From Tetracladium setigerum (lineage: Eukaryota > Ascomycota > Leotiomycetes > Helotiales), in the NCBI GenBank assembly GCA_031472005.1, contig PZJY01000007.1, forward strand, positions 744,001-808,000: a DNA stretch of 64,000 nt. Direction: 5' to 3'. The notes beneath the pieces are model-generated. The model saw only the letters and a program-made list of their open reading frames with translations, was not told the origin of the DNA and searched no databases. Made by a program: the position numbers and the translations under genes. Numbering within the stretch: position 1 is the stretch's first letter; the number at the start of each line of letters is the position of its first letter. Positions 12,320 through 24,432 of the stretch are shown piece after piece.

Positions 12320-14061
12320 CTAAGAAATATAAACCGGCATCCTACTCCCCCTCAAATCCGACGGCACAATCTTCACATCCGCCTTATCAAAATCATGCAA
12401 CAGCAGCCAACACAACATCCTAAACACCAAACTAATCCAAATCGTATCACGACTCTCACTCAACTCCACCACGTCGGGCCTAATCTTCCCAAAATACTGA
12501 TCGATAAGTGTATCCTCCTTGTTGGCGAGCACGATGTTGTTGAGGGTTGAATTGGGATCGTGGAGGATATTGACAACTTCGGTGATGTGGGTCACGACGA
12601 CGCTGAGAATTTCCTGTTGCGAGAGCGAGAGCAGGAATTCGGTGCGTGTGTCTATGGCGTCGTGGATTGCTTCGCGGGTTTCAATGGCGAGGTTCGACTC
12701 GTCTGCGCAGCCGAGGGAGGATATTTTGGCCCAGTCCGAAGCAATTTTGGAGACTTGGTGGTCGGCGTCGTAGTTTTGGGTGGTGATGTGGGTTTGGAGC
12801 TTTTCTTGGAAGACTTCCATGAGGCGGGTGATCTTCCAGGAGGCTTTGTTGCCGTTCTTTTTGAGCCAGGGGTCCGCGGTGGGGTTTGGGAGGAATCGGA
12901 AGTTGCTGTTGCGAGTACGGAATACTTTTCCTAGCATGCCAATGATTTCAAACGAGAGGGAGAAGATGTGTTTGTGGTCGATGTCGTATCTTCGGACTGT
13001 TTCTGCAGAGCATCCAATGGCTTCCAGTGTTTCGGACACATCCTCGGCTTCTCCAAAAACGAGATTGAGACTTTGAGCTGCTGTTTCCCGCAGCAAGTAT
13101 TTCTCGTTATCGAAAATGTTTGCAACAGTGCCAAAACTCAGGTCCTTGATCGAGACACATGGGATCACCCTTCGATCCTCGAACTCGGATTTTCCGGTTG
13201 TTGCAAATGAAACCATGACTCCCAGCCCATGAACTGTCGTTGATGTCAAGATGAATCCATTGCCCTCTGCTCTTAGGTTCCAAATAGACTGATCGAAAGC
13301 CTTCCAATACAGGCCTATCATTGACATCATCTCTACCAGATGGCATATGGCAGAAGTGGCGTATGGTTTGCTGATTGAAGAGGGGATGAAGTCCCACGAC
13401 CGAGTCTTGCTTTGCACTCCGACTTCCAGCTCATATTTTGGATCCTCGACTTTTGTACAGTTCCTAGGGGGAAGTCCAAATTCTTTTTGCTATCCCACTT
13501 CCGCGAAGACTTTTCCACCCACTGTAATGTTGACAGAAGTGTGACCCATGAAGCAATTTCATCGTCCGCGGTATGTACACTTAATGTGGTGGCATCAAGT
13601 GCCTTTTCCTGTTCCTCCGGCATCAGAACCTTCGTCTTTTCGTATGAATCTTCGGTTCCATTGATATAGTGTATGGCTCGGCGCTTGATCGGTCCCTTGT
13701 CGTTATCGGGAGGTGCTGTAAAGATGACAGGAGTTTCGAAAACCACTTCTATCCTGAATTCGTTCAGTCGAAGCTTCCGATGAGTTCCTTCTGCCCATTT
13801 CCCCATCACGGAGTCGACGCATCTCCTATAACCTTCGGCAGACGAATAATATTGTTGGAGGACCTCTGTAAGTTACCGGAGTCAGTATCTTGCTGCTGAA
13901 AGGGGCGGATTGGAGCAGAAAGAGAAGGGACGGTGCTTACGGAGAGTAGTAGTCCCAAGTGCAACCAACGCAACGACCAGAGCAGCGAAACCGAAGATGT
14001 TTTGATTCAATCCGTTAAACCCACCACCTCCTCCTCCATCTCCTCCATTCGAATCCGCCAT
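12320..14061 (-). CDS. Modin-like fungal protein with N-terminal membrane anchor, frame broken once
   Basis: Exon 1 is 14061-13941 and exon 2 is 13865-12320, joined at a GTAAGC/TTACAG intron. The N-terminus has a Gly-rich stretch, one membrane helix (residues about 22-38), then the block LQVLQQYYSSAEGYRRC and a tryptophan of the next helix. Past residue 230 come the blocks RSWDFIP and RAEGNG. This run of blocks is what I recall of a widespread Pezizomycotina family annotated as modin. Its biochemical role is not known. The frame switches at the T5 run 13484-13488 (A5 on the coding strand); one added base links the conserved WD segment to the RSWDF segment and gives 555 residues. A pseudogene is possible but less likely, given the intact remainder. 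Confidence 0.7.
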
Positions 14062-14762
14062 GACGAGATTGTCGAGAGTGGAGAGAAAAGGAGCTTTGAC
14101 CACGAATCAACCTCTTGTAGATATTCCTAGAAAGATGATAAGAAGCAGAGAAGACATTCTCTGATTTGGCAGAGATATTAGGACCTGATTGAAATAAATG
14201 ACATGGAAGGATGTGGGGAAGGTCAACACTTTTTGTGTTGGAGAGGGAAGTTGTTTAACTTTCAGCCCCCCGAGTCCACAGCCTGTGCAGGTCAATCTCA
14301 GCCACCACGAACGGCTACTGACCGCGTGGATTCCTACAGCACTCGCAAGAGGATATGTTTGAGGGATGCATTGGATGACGACAACGAGGCTCTCTAGAAT
14401 TTGAGAGACGAATAGTCTAGAAGAATGTTCATAGTTTATGGCTTGAGGAGGATTCGAGGGGATGGTTTGACATGCCAAGCCCTTCTAGAGAAACGAGAGA
14501 ACAACTAGACCCAATTGGGCCGAGAATACACACACCGAAGTTATTTCAGATGACATGACATGCATGGATATGACCAGACAAAGATTTTGATAGATGACAC
14601 TTTCTCCATTCTTCAATCGTCTAACGCCTTGCTAATTATATGCTGAATATGCCAAAATCGCTAACATTAAAATAATACATTAGAGCGATAGGTATCATTT
14701 CTCATCAAGCTTTTCATTACTTCCTCCCACAAGACATCCTCATAACATCGCAACGCTCAGCT
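14062..14762. other. Intergenic region
   Basis: About 700 bp holding the promoter of the modin-like gene and the 3' end of the wall-protein gene. The open frame at 14107-14478 (-) shows no domain and spans what should be promoter. I see nothing else. Confidence 0.5.
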
Positions 14763-15682
14763 CTACAAAGCAATCATCAAACCAACAAGTCCCAAAACTC
14801 CTCCAGCACAGGCGGTAACCATTGGTGCCGCGCCTGTCGACGATGTGGGGTTTGCTCCAGTCAAGGCTGTGCTGGCGTCATTCACGAGAGAAGAGGCGGC
14901 ATTGGTAGCTTCAGACAAGACGGATGAAGCACGGCTGGTTGCATTGGAGAAACCGCTGGTGATTTGACTCCCAACAGATGAGGCGCCGCTTGTAATCTGG
15001 CTGACGACAGAGGAGCCGCCACTTGAGATCTCGCTTGCAACAGATGAGCCGCCGCTAGAAATGTCTCCTGCGACGCTGGAAGCACCACCGATGATACCAG
15101 CTGCGATGGACGAACCTCCGTCGAAGGCGGTAGTATAGATGGATGTGACACCATCAACAACGGCAGTTGTAACAGTCGACCAGACGCCACTATTGAAAGT
15201 CAGAACTTAGATTCCAGGGAGGAGAATTAGGAGGGAACTTACGTCAATGAAGCTGGAACGGTAGTGGTGACATCGGTGGTGATAGTGCTACCCGCTGCAT
15301 CGGTAGTGGTAACAGCAACAACGAAAGGAACCAAATCTGTTGCACCAACGGTGCCACGGAGGGCATCGATACCGGACTCGAGAGCAGCGAATTGACTGGA
15401 CCACGCCGATGGGATGGCGGAAGTGAACCAATCTGGAACATCATTCTCGAGGAGGGCGGATTTGATGAGGGCTACGACATCGCCAGTAACGGATGCTTTT
15501 GATGCTGCATCACTGACGAAGGAAGAAAGTGCTGGAAGAACGGCGGTGGGAAGGTAGGCATCAATCAATTGGCCTGCAGCGTCGGTGAATTGCTGGCCAT
15601 TGCTCGCTTGACGCTTCTCTGCTGGGACTGCTGCGAAAGCAGATGTGCTCAAGAGAGCAAGGGTGAAGATGGAGGTGTACAT
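14763..15682 (-). CDS. GPI-anchored serine-rich cell-wall protein with 11-residue repeats
   Basis: Exon 1 is 15682-15243 and exon 2 is 15189-14763, giving 288 residues. Residues 1-16 are a signal peptide ending near AFAA, followed by a KR dipeptide that looks like a Kex2 site. A helical, Ala- and Ser-rich domain of about 90 residues follows, then Thr-rich sequence. Exon 2 carries four to five imperfect 11-residue units of the form SGGSSVASEIS. The C-terminus ends in a small-residue region (Ser-Thr-Gly-Ala) and a hydrophobic tail, which is the usual GPI-attachment signal. The protein should sit on the plasma membrane or in the wall. No enzyme domain is visible. The upstream part of the open frame (to 15793) has no ATG and is treated as leader. 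Confidence 0.75.
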
Positions 15683-17499
15683 GATGATTGTTGGAGGAGA
15701 GAAGCGATGATTGATGATGAGATTATTATTGAGAGATGTCTGATCTGAGGGCTTGAGGATAACGAAAGGAAAAAAGCTCCTGAATTGCGGCAAGATCTAA
15801 TTGCTTTAAATGATGAAAGACAACAATCACATCACTCCTGCCAAGATTCCGCATCTTCAAGAAGGACGAGACACGACATCATGGCTGGCATCCAACGGCC
15901 AGGGTGCATTCAAGGTACAGATGCCATGCAGCCAATGAAGCTAGGTGCCGAGATCCATGAAGCTGTCAGAAGCTGTCAGAACCATGGAAGCATTCTTCGA
16001 ATGCCCTGTTTGCAAGACCTAGTCAAGTTGTCCTGCTGTAAAAAGGGAAGATGCGATTTTGCAAACCTGGTTTTGAAAGGCGATGATGATTTTTCATAGG
16101 CCAAGCGAGCAAACCCCAGCTGTGGCGGGAAAGTGGCTAGTACGTATGGTTCTCTTGTGTCAGAACTTAATTTGAAGGCTTCTTGTTGTCCCTCTCTTTG
16201 CTTGAAGGGTAGAGGGTAGCTTATTGTGAGAAGCGTAACTTGATTCAAACTTCAAACAGCGTGTTGATGCTGCGCGCGGAGATGGGGGGGAGGAGGAAGA
16301 GCCAAGAGAAACCAAGAAGTTGGAAATCTCTGTGTTGGAAGTCACGTGACTGTACGTCATGCTCCCCGCCATCTCATTTTCTGAGTGAGGACTGCCGGAG
16401 TTCTTGGAAGAGTGACATACCCATGTACCTCCTCTATAGGTACTCCATACATATGTGGGAAGAAACGAGGAAACACAACCTCCTCACCATCTCATCTCAA
16501 CCATCTTCACACCAGCTCAAACATCTCGAAGACACCCGGACTACTCGACTGGACTGTATCGATGTTGTTGAGCCTCTTCCGAGTTGCCGAGTAGCCAAGC
16601 TTTTCGAGAACTTCTAGAACTTCTAGATGGAAGGCCGTCGTCGCCTTCCCCGAGGAGCAAAACACAGCCTCTTGAGGCGCAGTTGGCCAGCAGACCTCGT
16701 CCTTGTCTCCATCTCTCAACGCCGAGTGCTTGATGGAAGCTTCAACATCCATCGTTGCCACACCCGAGCAAAGTAGTCAGGAGATACAGTACAGTAGTTC
16801 AAGGGAGGAGGCTGTCACTTCGAGGCTTAAAAGTGTGTTGTTCTTAGCTCTCTTTTCCCTAGTGGCGGCGAGAAGTGAGCGAAGTGAGAAGAAGGCGTGA
16901 ATGAAGGTGTTGGGCTGCCAGTGCCCGTCGAGTCGAGCCTTTTTAGAGCCTAATATTGCCTATTGACTCGTGGGGAAGAAGGGCAATCCTTGGAGATATA
17001 AACTCTCCAACATGAAGAGGATATAAACTTCAAAAGCATAACTCCTAAAATACAGTAAGGTAGGTGGTAGGTAAGACTGCCACACAAGCATGAGACCCTG
17101 AATATCCATCCATCATCCGCAGCGGCAAACCATGGAGCAGGAAAGGGAAATCATGTAAAAGTCCGGCACGAGAAGTATTTTCCGCTGTGATTCGGTGAGT
17201 CGGCATGTGAGGGGATGCACCATGATGAAAGATGTCGCGGTGCAGCAAAGGCGACAGACATGTCATCCTCGCATCTTCATGGGAAGTCGAGTATCTGTTG
17301 CTATCATTGGGCCGGACGGTGAGCTTGGTGGACTCGGTGGAGTGATATCGCCCTCTGCCTGAAAGTGCCAACCCTCGCTTGACCGAGTGAAGCCACTCCC
17401 CCACCACCACATCTCTCTCCCAGCCTGACCACCGTCGTCATCAAAAGCGCCGTCTCCTTCCACTCCATTATTCCTTTTTCGACCACAACTCTCAACTAT
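15683..17499. other. Intergenic region between wall-protein gene and DUF3824 gene
   Basis: About 1.8 kb with divergent promoters at both ends. Overlapping short open frames on both strands (16240-16617 +, 16507-16761 -, 17045-17410 -) lack motifs and intron support. TACAGTA is doubled at 16785-16796. A GTAGGTGGTAGGTA run is near 17060. Confidence 0.5.
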
Positions 17500-17694
17500 C
17501 GACTTTCAACACAAACAACAACACAAATACAACCTCACAAACACAATCACCATATTCGAATCTCAACCTTGACAAATTTAACACACATCCTGAACAAACA
17601 AACGAACTTGACCCCTCATTATAAGATTCTGCTACCCCACTCTGGTTTTTGAAGAAGCACCCCCCTTCAAACCCATCTCGAGAAGGCTCTCACC
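17500..17694 (+). promoter_or_regulatory. CA-rich 5' leader of the DUF3824 gene
   Basis: The stretch before the ATG is built of ACAACAACACAAATACAACC-like sequence with almost no G between about 17500 and 17600. This is typical of unstructured leaders of well-translated fungal mRNAs. No upstream ATG lies between 17500 and 17694, which supports the ATG at 17695 as the first start. Confidence 0.45.
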
Positions 17695-20114
17695 ATGTCT
17701 TCAGTCGATTACGACAGATACGACGACCGTCGTTCGAGGTCGCATCGTCACCGAGATGATCGCGAGCCACGCTACGTCGAGACCAAAGAAACCTATATTC
17801 GAAGCCCTGCCGCACCAATAGTCCCGGACGTGCCATACAATACCACTCGTACCACTGAGATGATCCGAAGACCAAATCGCGAAGACAGCGACCTTTCCAT
17901 CGAGGAAGTCAGACGCGAATTCCCTCCGCCAACATCTGCTGCATATGGCGCACCAAGATACGATCGATACGGCTCATCCCACCGCTCCTACTCTGCTGAC
18001 CGAGGCTACGATCGAGGCTCTAGAAGATCTCACAATGACTACGATGATCGTCGAGGTCGCAATACTGCTACATATGTGGAAGAGGACATTATCAAGCCTC
18101 GCAAGCGATCACTTTCACGCAACCAGAAAGTGATTGCTGGTGTCGCAGGAGCTGCGTTGGCCGTTGGCTCCAAGGAATTGTGGGATCGTAGACAAGCAGG
18201 CGATCACCGCCCAGTAAACCGAAACCCTCTTCAAAGCGCAGCTGCCGGTGTTGCGGGAGCGTTCGTAGCTTACGAAGGAGCGGAACTCTACGCCAAACAC
18301 GGCCCGGGTTCGGAAAAAGCTAAGGTCAAAACTTACGTTGCACACAAAGGACGGGACGGCCACGTCGATGAGTACTACGCTTCCGATGAGGAGACAGTCC
18401 GACCCAAGAGATCCAAGAGCCGTCGCAAGTCGTTCGTAGACCAGGCAATGGGACTTGCTGGCATCGGTGCTGGAGCGAAAGCTTTGGGAGGACGGGACCG
18501 CGATGGTCGAAGTAGGCGTGGAAGCGACGGTACATATGATTCTCGCGGACGAGCCAGATCCCCTGAAGGTGTCGCCAAATTCCAACAGGCCGCCAAAGCT
18601 GCACTCTTAGCCGGAGCCACCGAGGCTTTCCGAGTTCGCAATGAACCGGGAGGATGGGGTGGAGAGAAAGGAAAGCGAATCCTGACGGCTGCCATCGGAG
18701 CAGGAGGAGTGAACGCTGCTGCTGATCGCAACCCTGATGAGCATAGCAAGCGTCACATTCTCGAGGCTGTTGTTGGTGGCCTTGCTGGAAATCGTTTGAT
18801 CAACGGATCCAGAAAAGACGTGGATGTCGACGATGACGGACGTTCGATCCGATCCAGGTCTCGTTCGCGATCTCGAGGTGGCGGATCAGGTCCTGGTCAA
18901 GGTTTAGGACTTGCTGCCCTCGCCACGGCTGGACTAGGTGCGCTTGCTGGAAAGAAGGTATTGGATCGTTCACGCTCTCGCTCTCGCGGTGGAAGAAAAA
19001 GTCGACGATCAGATTCTTTCAACAGTCGGAGCCCATCTCCATCCTACGGTGATAGGCGAACAAAGCGAAGCAAGAGTGTAACGGATTTTGCTAGAAAAGG
19101 GTACGTAAACAGACATCTTACCTTCGAGCACTTCGCTAGCAGCCTATGGCTGAGGATCGTGTATGGAGATATCACAAAGTTGTGATATCCAATGGGTTGT
19201 TCCAAAAACTCTTCAAATACAAGTACTAACATATATATGTATAGACTCGCTGCTTTGGGTATCGCAGGAGCAGGAGCCGCCGTTGGGGACGTGATAGAGA
19301 TCGCGGAGTTGTCGAAGAAACCACGATTCGCAAAACACGTCGAGGTGATTCAGATGGCGACTACAGTTCAAGACGGTCTCGACATGGAAATTCCAGCAGA
19401 GATCTTGGATACGCCGACTCGAGAAGTGATGTTTATGGCGACTCACGATATGCCGATTCTCGCTCAAGCGTAGGAGGCAAAAGCCGCAGGAGAAGGGATC
19501 AACCCGGTTACAACAGGCGTGTAGCACAGGGCAGAGAGAGCGCCACAAGTTCCGATAGTGATTTGGGATCTTCCACGGATGATGAGAAGAAGATCAAAAA
19601 GATGAAAGGTAAGCAACTTCTTACAGCCGGTCTTGCATCTGTTGCAACTATCCACGCGGCGCACAATGTGTATCAGAGCATGGAGAAACGTGAAGCACGA
19701 CGAAAAGCTGTGGCGGAGGGAGATATGACCATCGACGAAGCACGAAAGCTCAAGGCGAAGGCTACACTGCAAGATGTAGCTTCGATCGGTATCGCAGCAC
19801 TCGGAATCAAGGGTGCATTCTCCGAGATCAAGGAAGCGAACCAAATGAGGGTTGAATGCAGAAATCTTCGCGAAGAAAAGGAGTTGAGGCATCAAAGGCG
19901 TCTCCAACGATTACAACGTTATGGGGATACCACCCCTCATGGAGGCGACGGCATTTCTCGACGCCGTACGGAACCTGTATCATCACAATATGACGATCGA
20001 TCTCGTTATGACGACCGCCGCGATTATGGTCCCCAATACACTGATGGGAACCCATATGCCTACGCTCGAGCTGAAACACTTCCTGCCCCTCCAGTCGGCT
20101 ACGACAGAAGATGA
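17695..20114 (+). CDS. DUF3824-type glycine-zipper / RS-rich protein
   Basis: Exon 1 runs 17695-19100. The intron has a GTACGT donor and a perfect TACTAAC branch point at 19224-19230. Two acceptors are possible. The near one (19244) suits the branch point but then needs one extra G at 19285-19288 to stay in frame (758 residues). The far one (19267) stays in frame as it is (750 residues). The N-terminal 110 residues are rich in Tyr, Asp and Arg, like the low-complexity parts of RNA-granule proteins. After that, Ala/Gly-rich helices (for example KVIAGVAGAALAVGSKELW and GLGLAALATAGLGALAGKKV) alternate with SRSRSR segments. The C-terminus has a conserved helical domain (KQLLTAGLASVATIHAAHNVY onward). 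The layout matches fungal DUF3824 proteins, whose function is not established. Confidence 0.8.
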
Positions 20115-21732
20115 ACACTACACAATACGATCTTAGACCGCATAACACATTCCATTCTTCGCCAGAAGATAGAATCACTCCATTTTACGATTTATGAATT
20201 CACGACTTCACGATTTCAACGACCAGAGAACCATGCCCATCTCAAATGCTCTGATACACACAAAAGAATGCGAGCTCTCCCCGTGCGCGTTACGAGATAG
20301 TTTCTTTCTCTTTCTTTGCTTCTCATTATTGGGTATGACACATTAGTTTGTTCACGATGATGATGATGAAAGCAAAGTATGATGGTTCGGAGAAGGCAAG
20401 AACCAAAGATGACAGTTTGCTTGCCAAGACCTTCTTTGTTTACGACGTACACTACATCCAAATTAGAAGAATTTGAAACTGATTATTCTATTCTATCCTA
20501 TAGCATCTTCTCGCTCGCGATACTAAGCCAAAAAATTATCGTGAGCTTGTACATATTCGTACAACGTTCCCTCATGCACCCACTACCACCGCCACCAATA
20601 GCACTTAAACTACTATCCATCTCTCGAACCAGGCAAAAATCGCGCTTCTTCCGTCTTTAGCTGGCTGCACAACATATGCGCTACACAGCACTAGCTCTTT
20701 ACGGAGAAATATTGACGAACAAATCAACACATACACACACACCGCCCTTTTCTTTTACGACGCCAAACTTCGAAACCTCGGAATTTCCCTTTTTTATCAT
20801 TGGTAGGATTAACGAATACATGGCGTTTTGCGTGTTTTTCATTTGGCGATTGGTGTGTAATCGGAGGTTTTTATTTTCTTTAGTGAGTTGGAAACTTGGC
20901 ATGAGTGGGAGAGGTGAGGTGGTTTAGCGCTGTGTGTGGTGGACGTATGACGTAGCCATGATTGTTGCCATGTGCTTACGCAGAAGTAGGACGCTTGATG
21001 ACTTTTTCATTTGTCTGAGTACACCTTTTTTTCCTTCTATTATTTATCAAGGGGTATCAAATGTCATTATTGGGAGTGGGGGCGGTTAGTTTTTATTTTC
21101 CAATTTTTTTTAAGATGGGTTGGCTATTTTTCTGCTTCTTTATGAAATGTACCTTATGATCTCTTGAACAATTTAACGAATGAATATGAATGAATGAATG
21201 GGCTGTGCCTACTTTCCATTTTAGATGAAAAGATTGTTTATATTTTTAATGCGAGTCGCAAGTCTTTTTTGTTGACAAAACAATGACGATGTAGGGTCAG
21301 GTACACGAGGTGGTTAAGCTTTTACTCTGCTTGGCTGGCTGGCTTGTTTGATCTTGTTCTCGTTTTTGATTTACGGTATTTGATAGAGAGAGTCAAGAAT
21401 GAATGAGTGAACGATAGAGATACAGTGTTACTTTTTTCTTCCGTCGAAATCGCGGGTAGTCGAAAGAACAGTAATGGAGGGCACTTAGTTACTGTATCTA
21501 TCAAGTAAAGTACCTTCGGTAGATATGCGATATGTAAAACAACACACATTACATCTATCTTGACCTACCCGTATTGGACCAAGCCAAAATTCCGAACATC
21601 CCGAAAACCAAGATAAGATTTTTGATCGAGAATACAGTAAGTAGCACATACATCATAGCAAGTAATAAGTTTATTTGATGACTTGTTTTAATTTAGAGTG
21701 TGTATTGCAGTGTGCTTTTCTCAAACAGCAAT
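20115..21732. other. Convergent intergenic region
   Basis: About 1.6 kb between the 3' ends of the DUF3824 gene (+) and the GFA gene (-). It is AT-rich with many T-runs, and no coding frame is supported. TACWGTA copies lie near 21490, 21640 and 21775. Confidence 0.5.
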
Positions 21733-22748
21733 TTATTCCACAAAAAGGCCATGCTTCTTGTGCCATTCCTCGATACTGTATTCGCCGTATTGATCGTGGA
21801 TGGATTTCTTTCCTTCTATGAAATGGATTAAGAGATGAGATTAGCATTGGCTCTTTTCCTTCTTTTCTTTTCTTTCTCTCACAGAGGGTTCGCCTCTCCT
21901 CCCTTCTTCTCTGACTTACCACCCCTCCTTCTTCCCCCAAATTCGTTACAAGAAGAAGAGTAAACCCCAGAATCAAGATTAAGAAACAACACCTTCCGCC
22001 CCCTCTCTCCCACAAAACTAAAACTCAAGAGAAGCCAAAACTCAAAGGAAAAAGAAACATACCAGGCCACCTCACCCACGCCTTCCTGCTCCCACCCATC
22101 ACACAAACCATCTCGACATCATCCGGCACAGCCGGCAATTCGGTATCAATAGCCGACGCAAATGGATGGATTAGATCTGGCCATGTGGCGTCCCATAGCC
22201 ATAGCATGCTTGCACATGTTGAGCAGAATGATCGTTCGGATGTGCATTGTGCTTCGGTGGGTGTGCCGCGGTCTTTGATGGCTTTGTATTTTCTAAAATA
22301 TATTTTAAAAAAATGGTTATGGGTAGGTTTTTTGGGAAAAGTGTAAATTGGTGGGCTTAAGAAACCGGGAAAGCGAGAAAGAAAAAAATAGCAAGATGAT
22401 ATGGGTAATAATGAAGAGGTAGACGAACTTGATTAAATCCCTCCCCTTGGTAATCTCAAGTGACGATGCGATCCCACCGAGGTTGATAGTCCCGCCAGAT
22501 CCACAGCATTTTCGACAGATGCTACAGGCGCAGAATTGGTAGGGGACTGGTGTGGAGGATTGGAGGTTGAATTCCACGCCGCCGCATTGGCATGAGCCGT
22601 TGAGCTTCCTGGTGGGAATGTTAACTAAGGTAAGGGTTGGAGGTCATTATTGGGAGGGTAGGGGGGTTGTGATGAGATGATGAGGAAGGGAGGGGTAATG
22701 AATGTGGAGGAAAGATAGGTGGGTGGTTACATGGGCATTTTGAAAGTT
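21733..22748 (-). CDS. GFA / CENP-V-domain protein (S-hydroxymethylglutathione-type zinc fold)
   Basis: Four exons (22748-22741, 22608-22429, 22292-22063, 21815-21733) give 166 residues in frame. The first exon has only 8 bases; this is set by the GTAACC donor and matching phase. The second exon carries GSCQCGGVEF, which is the CxCG zinc motif, followed by CACSICRKCCG, the second cysteine cluster. The third has a further cysteine pair in SFCSTCAS. These are the zinc ligands of the GFA fold, seen in glutathione-dependent formaldehyde-activating enzyme and CENP-V. Fungi have many such paralogues and their substrates are mostly unknown. The donor of exon 2 (GTTCGT) is weak but is the only one that keeps phase. 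The start codon is 276 bp from that of COX19 on the other strand. Confidence 0.8.
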
Positions 22749-23024
22749 AATCTGGAGGTTTGATAGCAGTAAAGAGGTATTATATAGGTTTTAATCCTCC
22801 AACTCGCCTGAGCTTGAAATTATGAACAGAGAAGAAGAAGTTCTCCCAATGTTTAGAATTGATGAACCTGCGTCATACGAGGGGATAATACGGGGTAACC
22901 AAACCCTCGGACATTAGGCTTGCCAAGCAAAGCTTACTTCCATCCCAATCCTTTCCAACGCCAATACCAACCACGCAACCGCCTACAATGTAAACAACAC
23001 ACCCAATCCACCTAATCAGCAACT
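22749..23024. promoter_or_regulatory. Bidirectional promoter, GFA gene / COX19
   Basis: Only 276 bp separate the two opposed start codons, so both promoters lie here. No TATA box is evident. The half next to COX19 is C/A-rich and leader-like. Confidence 0.5.
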
Positions 23025-23667
23025 ATGAGTACATTCGGAGGTCCAGGAGGTCGTCAAGTGGTTTCAAAACCTACACCGTAGGTTACTATTGTTTTTGTTC
23101 AGGGAAATTTGTTCTAATGAAAGTGGCAGACCGGAGAGAGGAAGTTTTCCCTTGGATCATGATGGTACGGTACACCCCGCCCAATCATAGTTCGAATGGC
23201 CCTTTTTACGACTAGGTGATCAATTAAGAAGTCGCGAATTGAACATGGAGAGATGCGGAGATGGAGAGAGAGAGAGATGGAGGGGCAGAACTTGAAGATG
23301 GAGAAGGAACATCTGCTGATATTTTCGATTTCGAATCACACAGGCGAATGCAAAGAGGTCATGCACAACTACCTCTCATGCATGAAGAAAGCTCGAGGCA
23401 TGAACGATCCCGAATGCAGGAGCTGGGCGAAAACGTATTTGTCGTGTAGGATGGATAGGTAAGTCTGGATTGGATTTGTTTGGAGGGATATGACATGATG
23501 TGGTCAGTGCATGGATGGTGGCTGATGGGATTGTGATGAATAGGAATTTGATGGCGAAGGATGAGTTTAAGAATCTGGGGTTTGCAGAGGAGGAGCCTGC
23601 ACCTGTTGTTGCGGCAGATGGAAAGGCAGATGGGAAGAAAGCAGAGAAGGGTGAGCTGAGGTGGTAG
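23025..23667 (+). CDS. COX19: Cox19, twin CX9C copper chaperone for cytochrome c oxidase assembly
   Basis: Exons 23025-23077, 23130-23164, 23344-23458 and 23544-23667 give 108 residues. The start MSTFGGPGGR and the block PPERGSFPLDHDGEC are hallmarks of Cox19. The CHCH domain has two CX9C motifs, Cys32-Cys42 and Cys54-Cys64, ending in YLSCRMDR and the typical LMAKDEFKNLGF. The protein acts in the mitochondrial intermembrane space, where Mia40 folds it, and works with Cox11 in delivering copper to Cox1. The 179 bp intron before exon 3 is the longest in the gene and is GA-rich; its acceptor is set by CACAG before the conserved Gly-Glu-Cys. Length is normal for fungi. The tail after residue 85 is acidic and Ala-rich. 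Confidence 0.95.
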
Positions 23668-24432
23668 AGGGAGGCGTGGGTGTAATATATGGGTGATGGA
23701 TTGAATGACTCTACTCTAGTTGCTAGAGTTTATATAATGTTAGATTGGATGGGGTCTCTTTTAAGGGAGCTGAATTCCTGTGACGATGAGGAGATTGTGG
23801 GAAGGCTCCCTCATGCCTCTTTTCCAAAAATCGAAAGGAGCCAAAAGAAGCTGCATTGTAAAAGACAACGAGGAATCGAGGTAAGAGAAAGGCGATGGGC
23901 GGAAATGAAGTCTCCTCAAGTAGAGATCATAATTAAGCAGTTATAGACCCAACACTTATATTTGATTGATCATGCCACTATCTTTATCTATCTGCTGCTG
24001 CTTGGGCGTTACAGTGTATGAAAGAAAGGTAATAGTACAACACTAAGACATGACGTGTCCTAGTGTTTTATTTCCACATGCACTCTCAAAGACAATATAT
24101 TTACATTGGTTGGAAAGCCCTTCTACTCTTTGCGTTAAATCCGGCTTGAGAAATGTACAGCTTCAGAAGCTGATGTGATCACGTGACTACAATGTGTAGA
24201 CAAGACTGTGACTAAAGCAGCGTTCTTTCTTCCCTCTTCTTTCTCAATCTTTCAGCTCATGCTCTTCACATCATCCATCAATCCATCAACATCATCAATA
24301 AAATCTTGTTGCTGAGCATTCTTTCCTCAAATTATTTTGTTGTTGCGCATTCACCAGCCCATTCACATTTCTAGGGGAAAACGTTCATCCGAAGAGCCAA
24401 GACTTCTCGCTTCAGCAGCCAATCGGATAAAC
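23668..24432. other. Intergenic region upstream of NPR3
   Basis: About 760 bp. The open frame at 23689-23946 starts in the COX19 3' UTR and has no support. The right part (24230-24330) is CT-rich with repeated CATCATC, consistent with a promoter and leader of NPR3. Confidence 0.5.

Noticed and set aside
12560..12934. 124-codon plus-strand frame
   Set aside because: Antisense to the modin-like gene, whose minus-strand frame has family blocks.
13400..13500. Modin-like gene read as two separate genes or a pseudogene
   Set aside because: Conserved blocks continue across the A5 run once one base is added, and both halves are otherwise intact.
16240..16761. Opposed short open frames on both strands
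   Set aside because: No motifs, no splice-consistent extension, and position in a promoter region.
17045..17410. 121-codon minus-strand frame
   Set aside because: Lies in the promoter/leader of the DUF3824 gene and has no domain.
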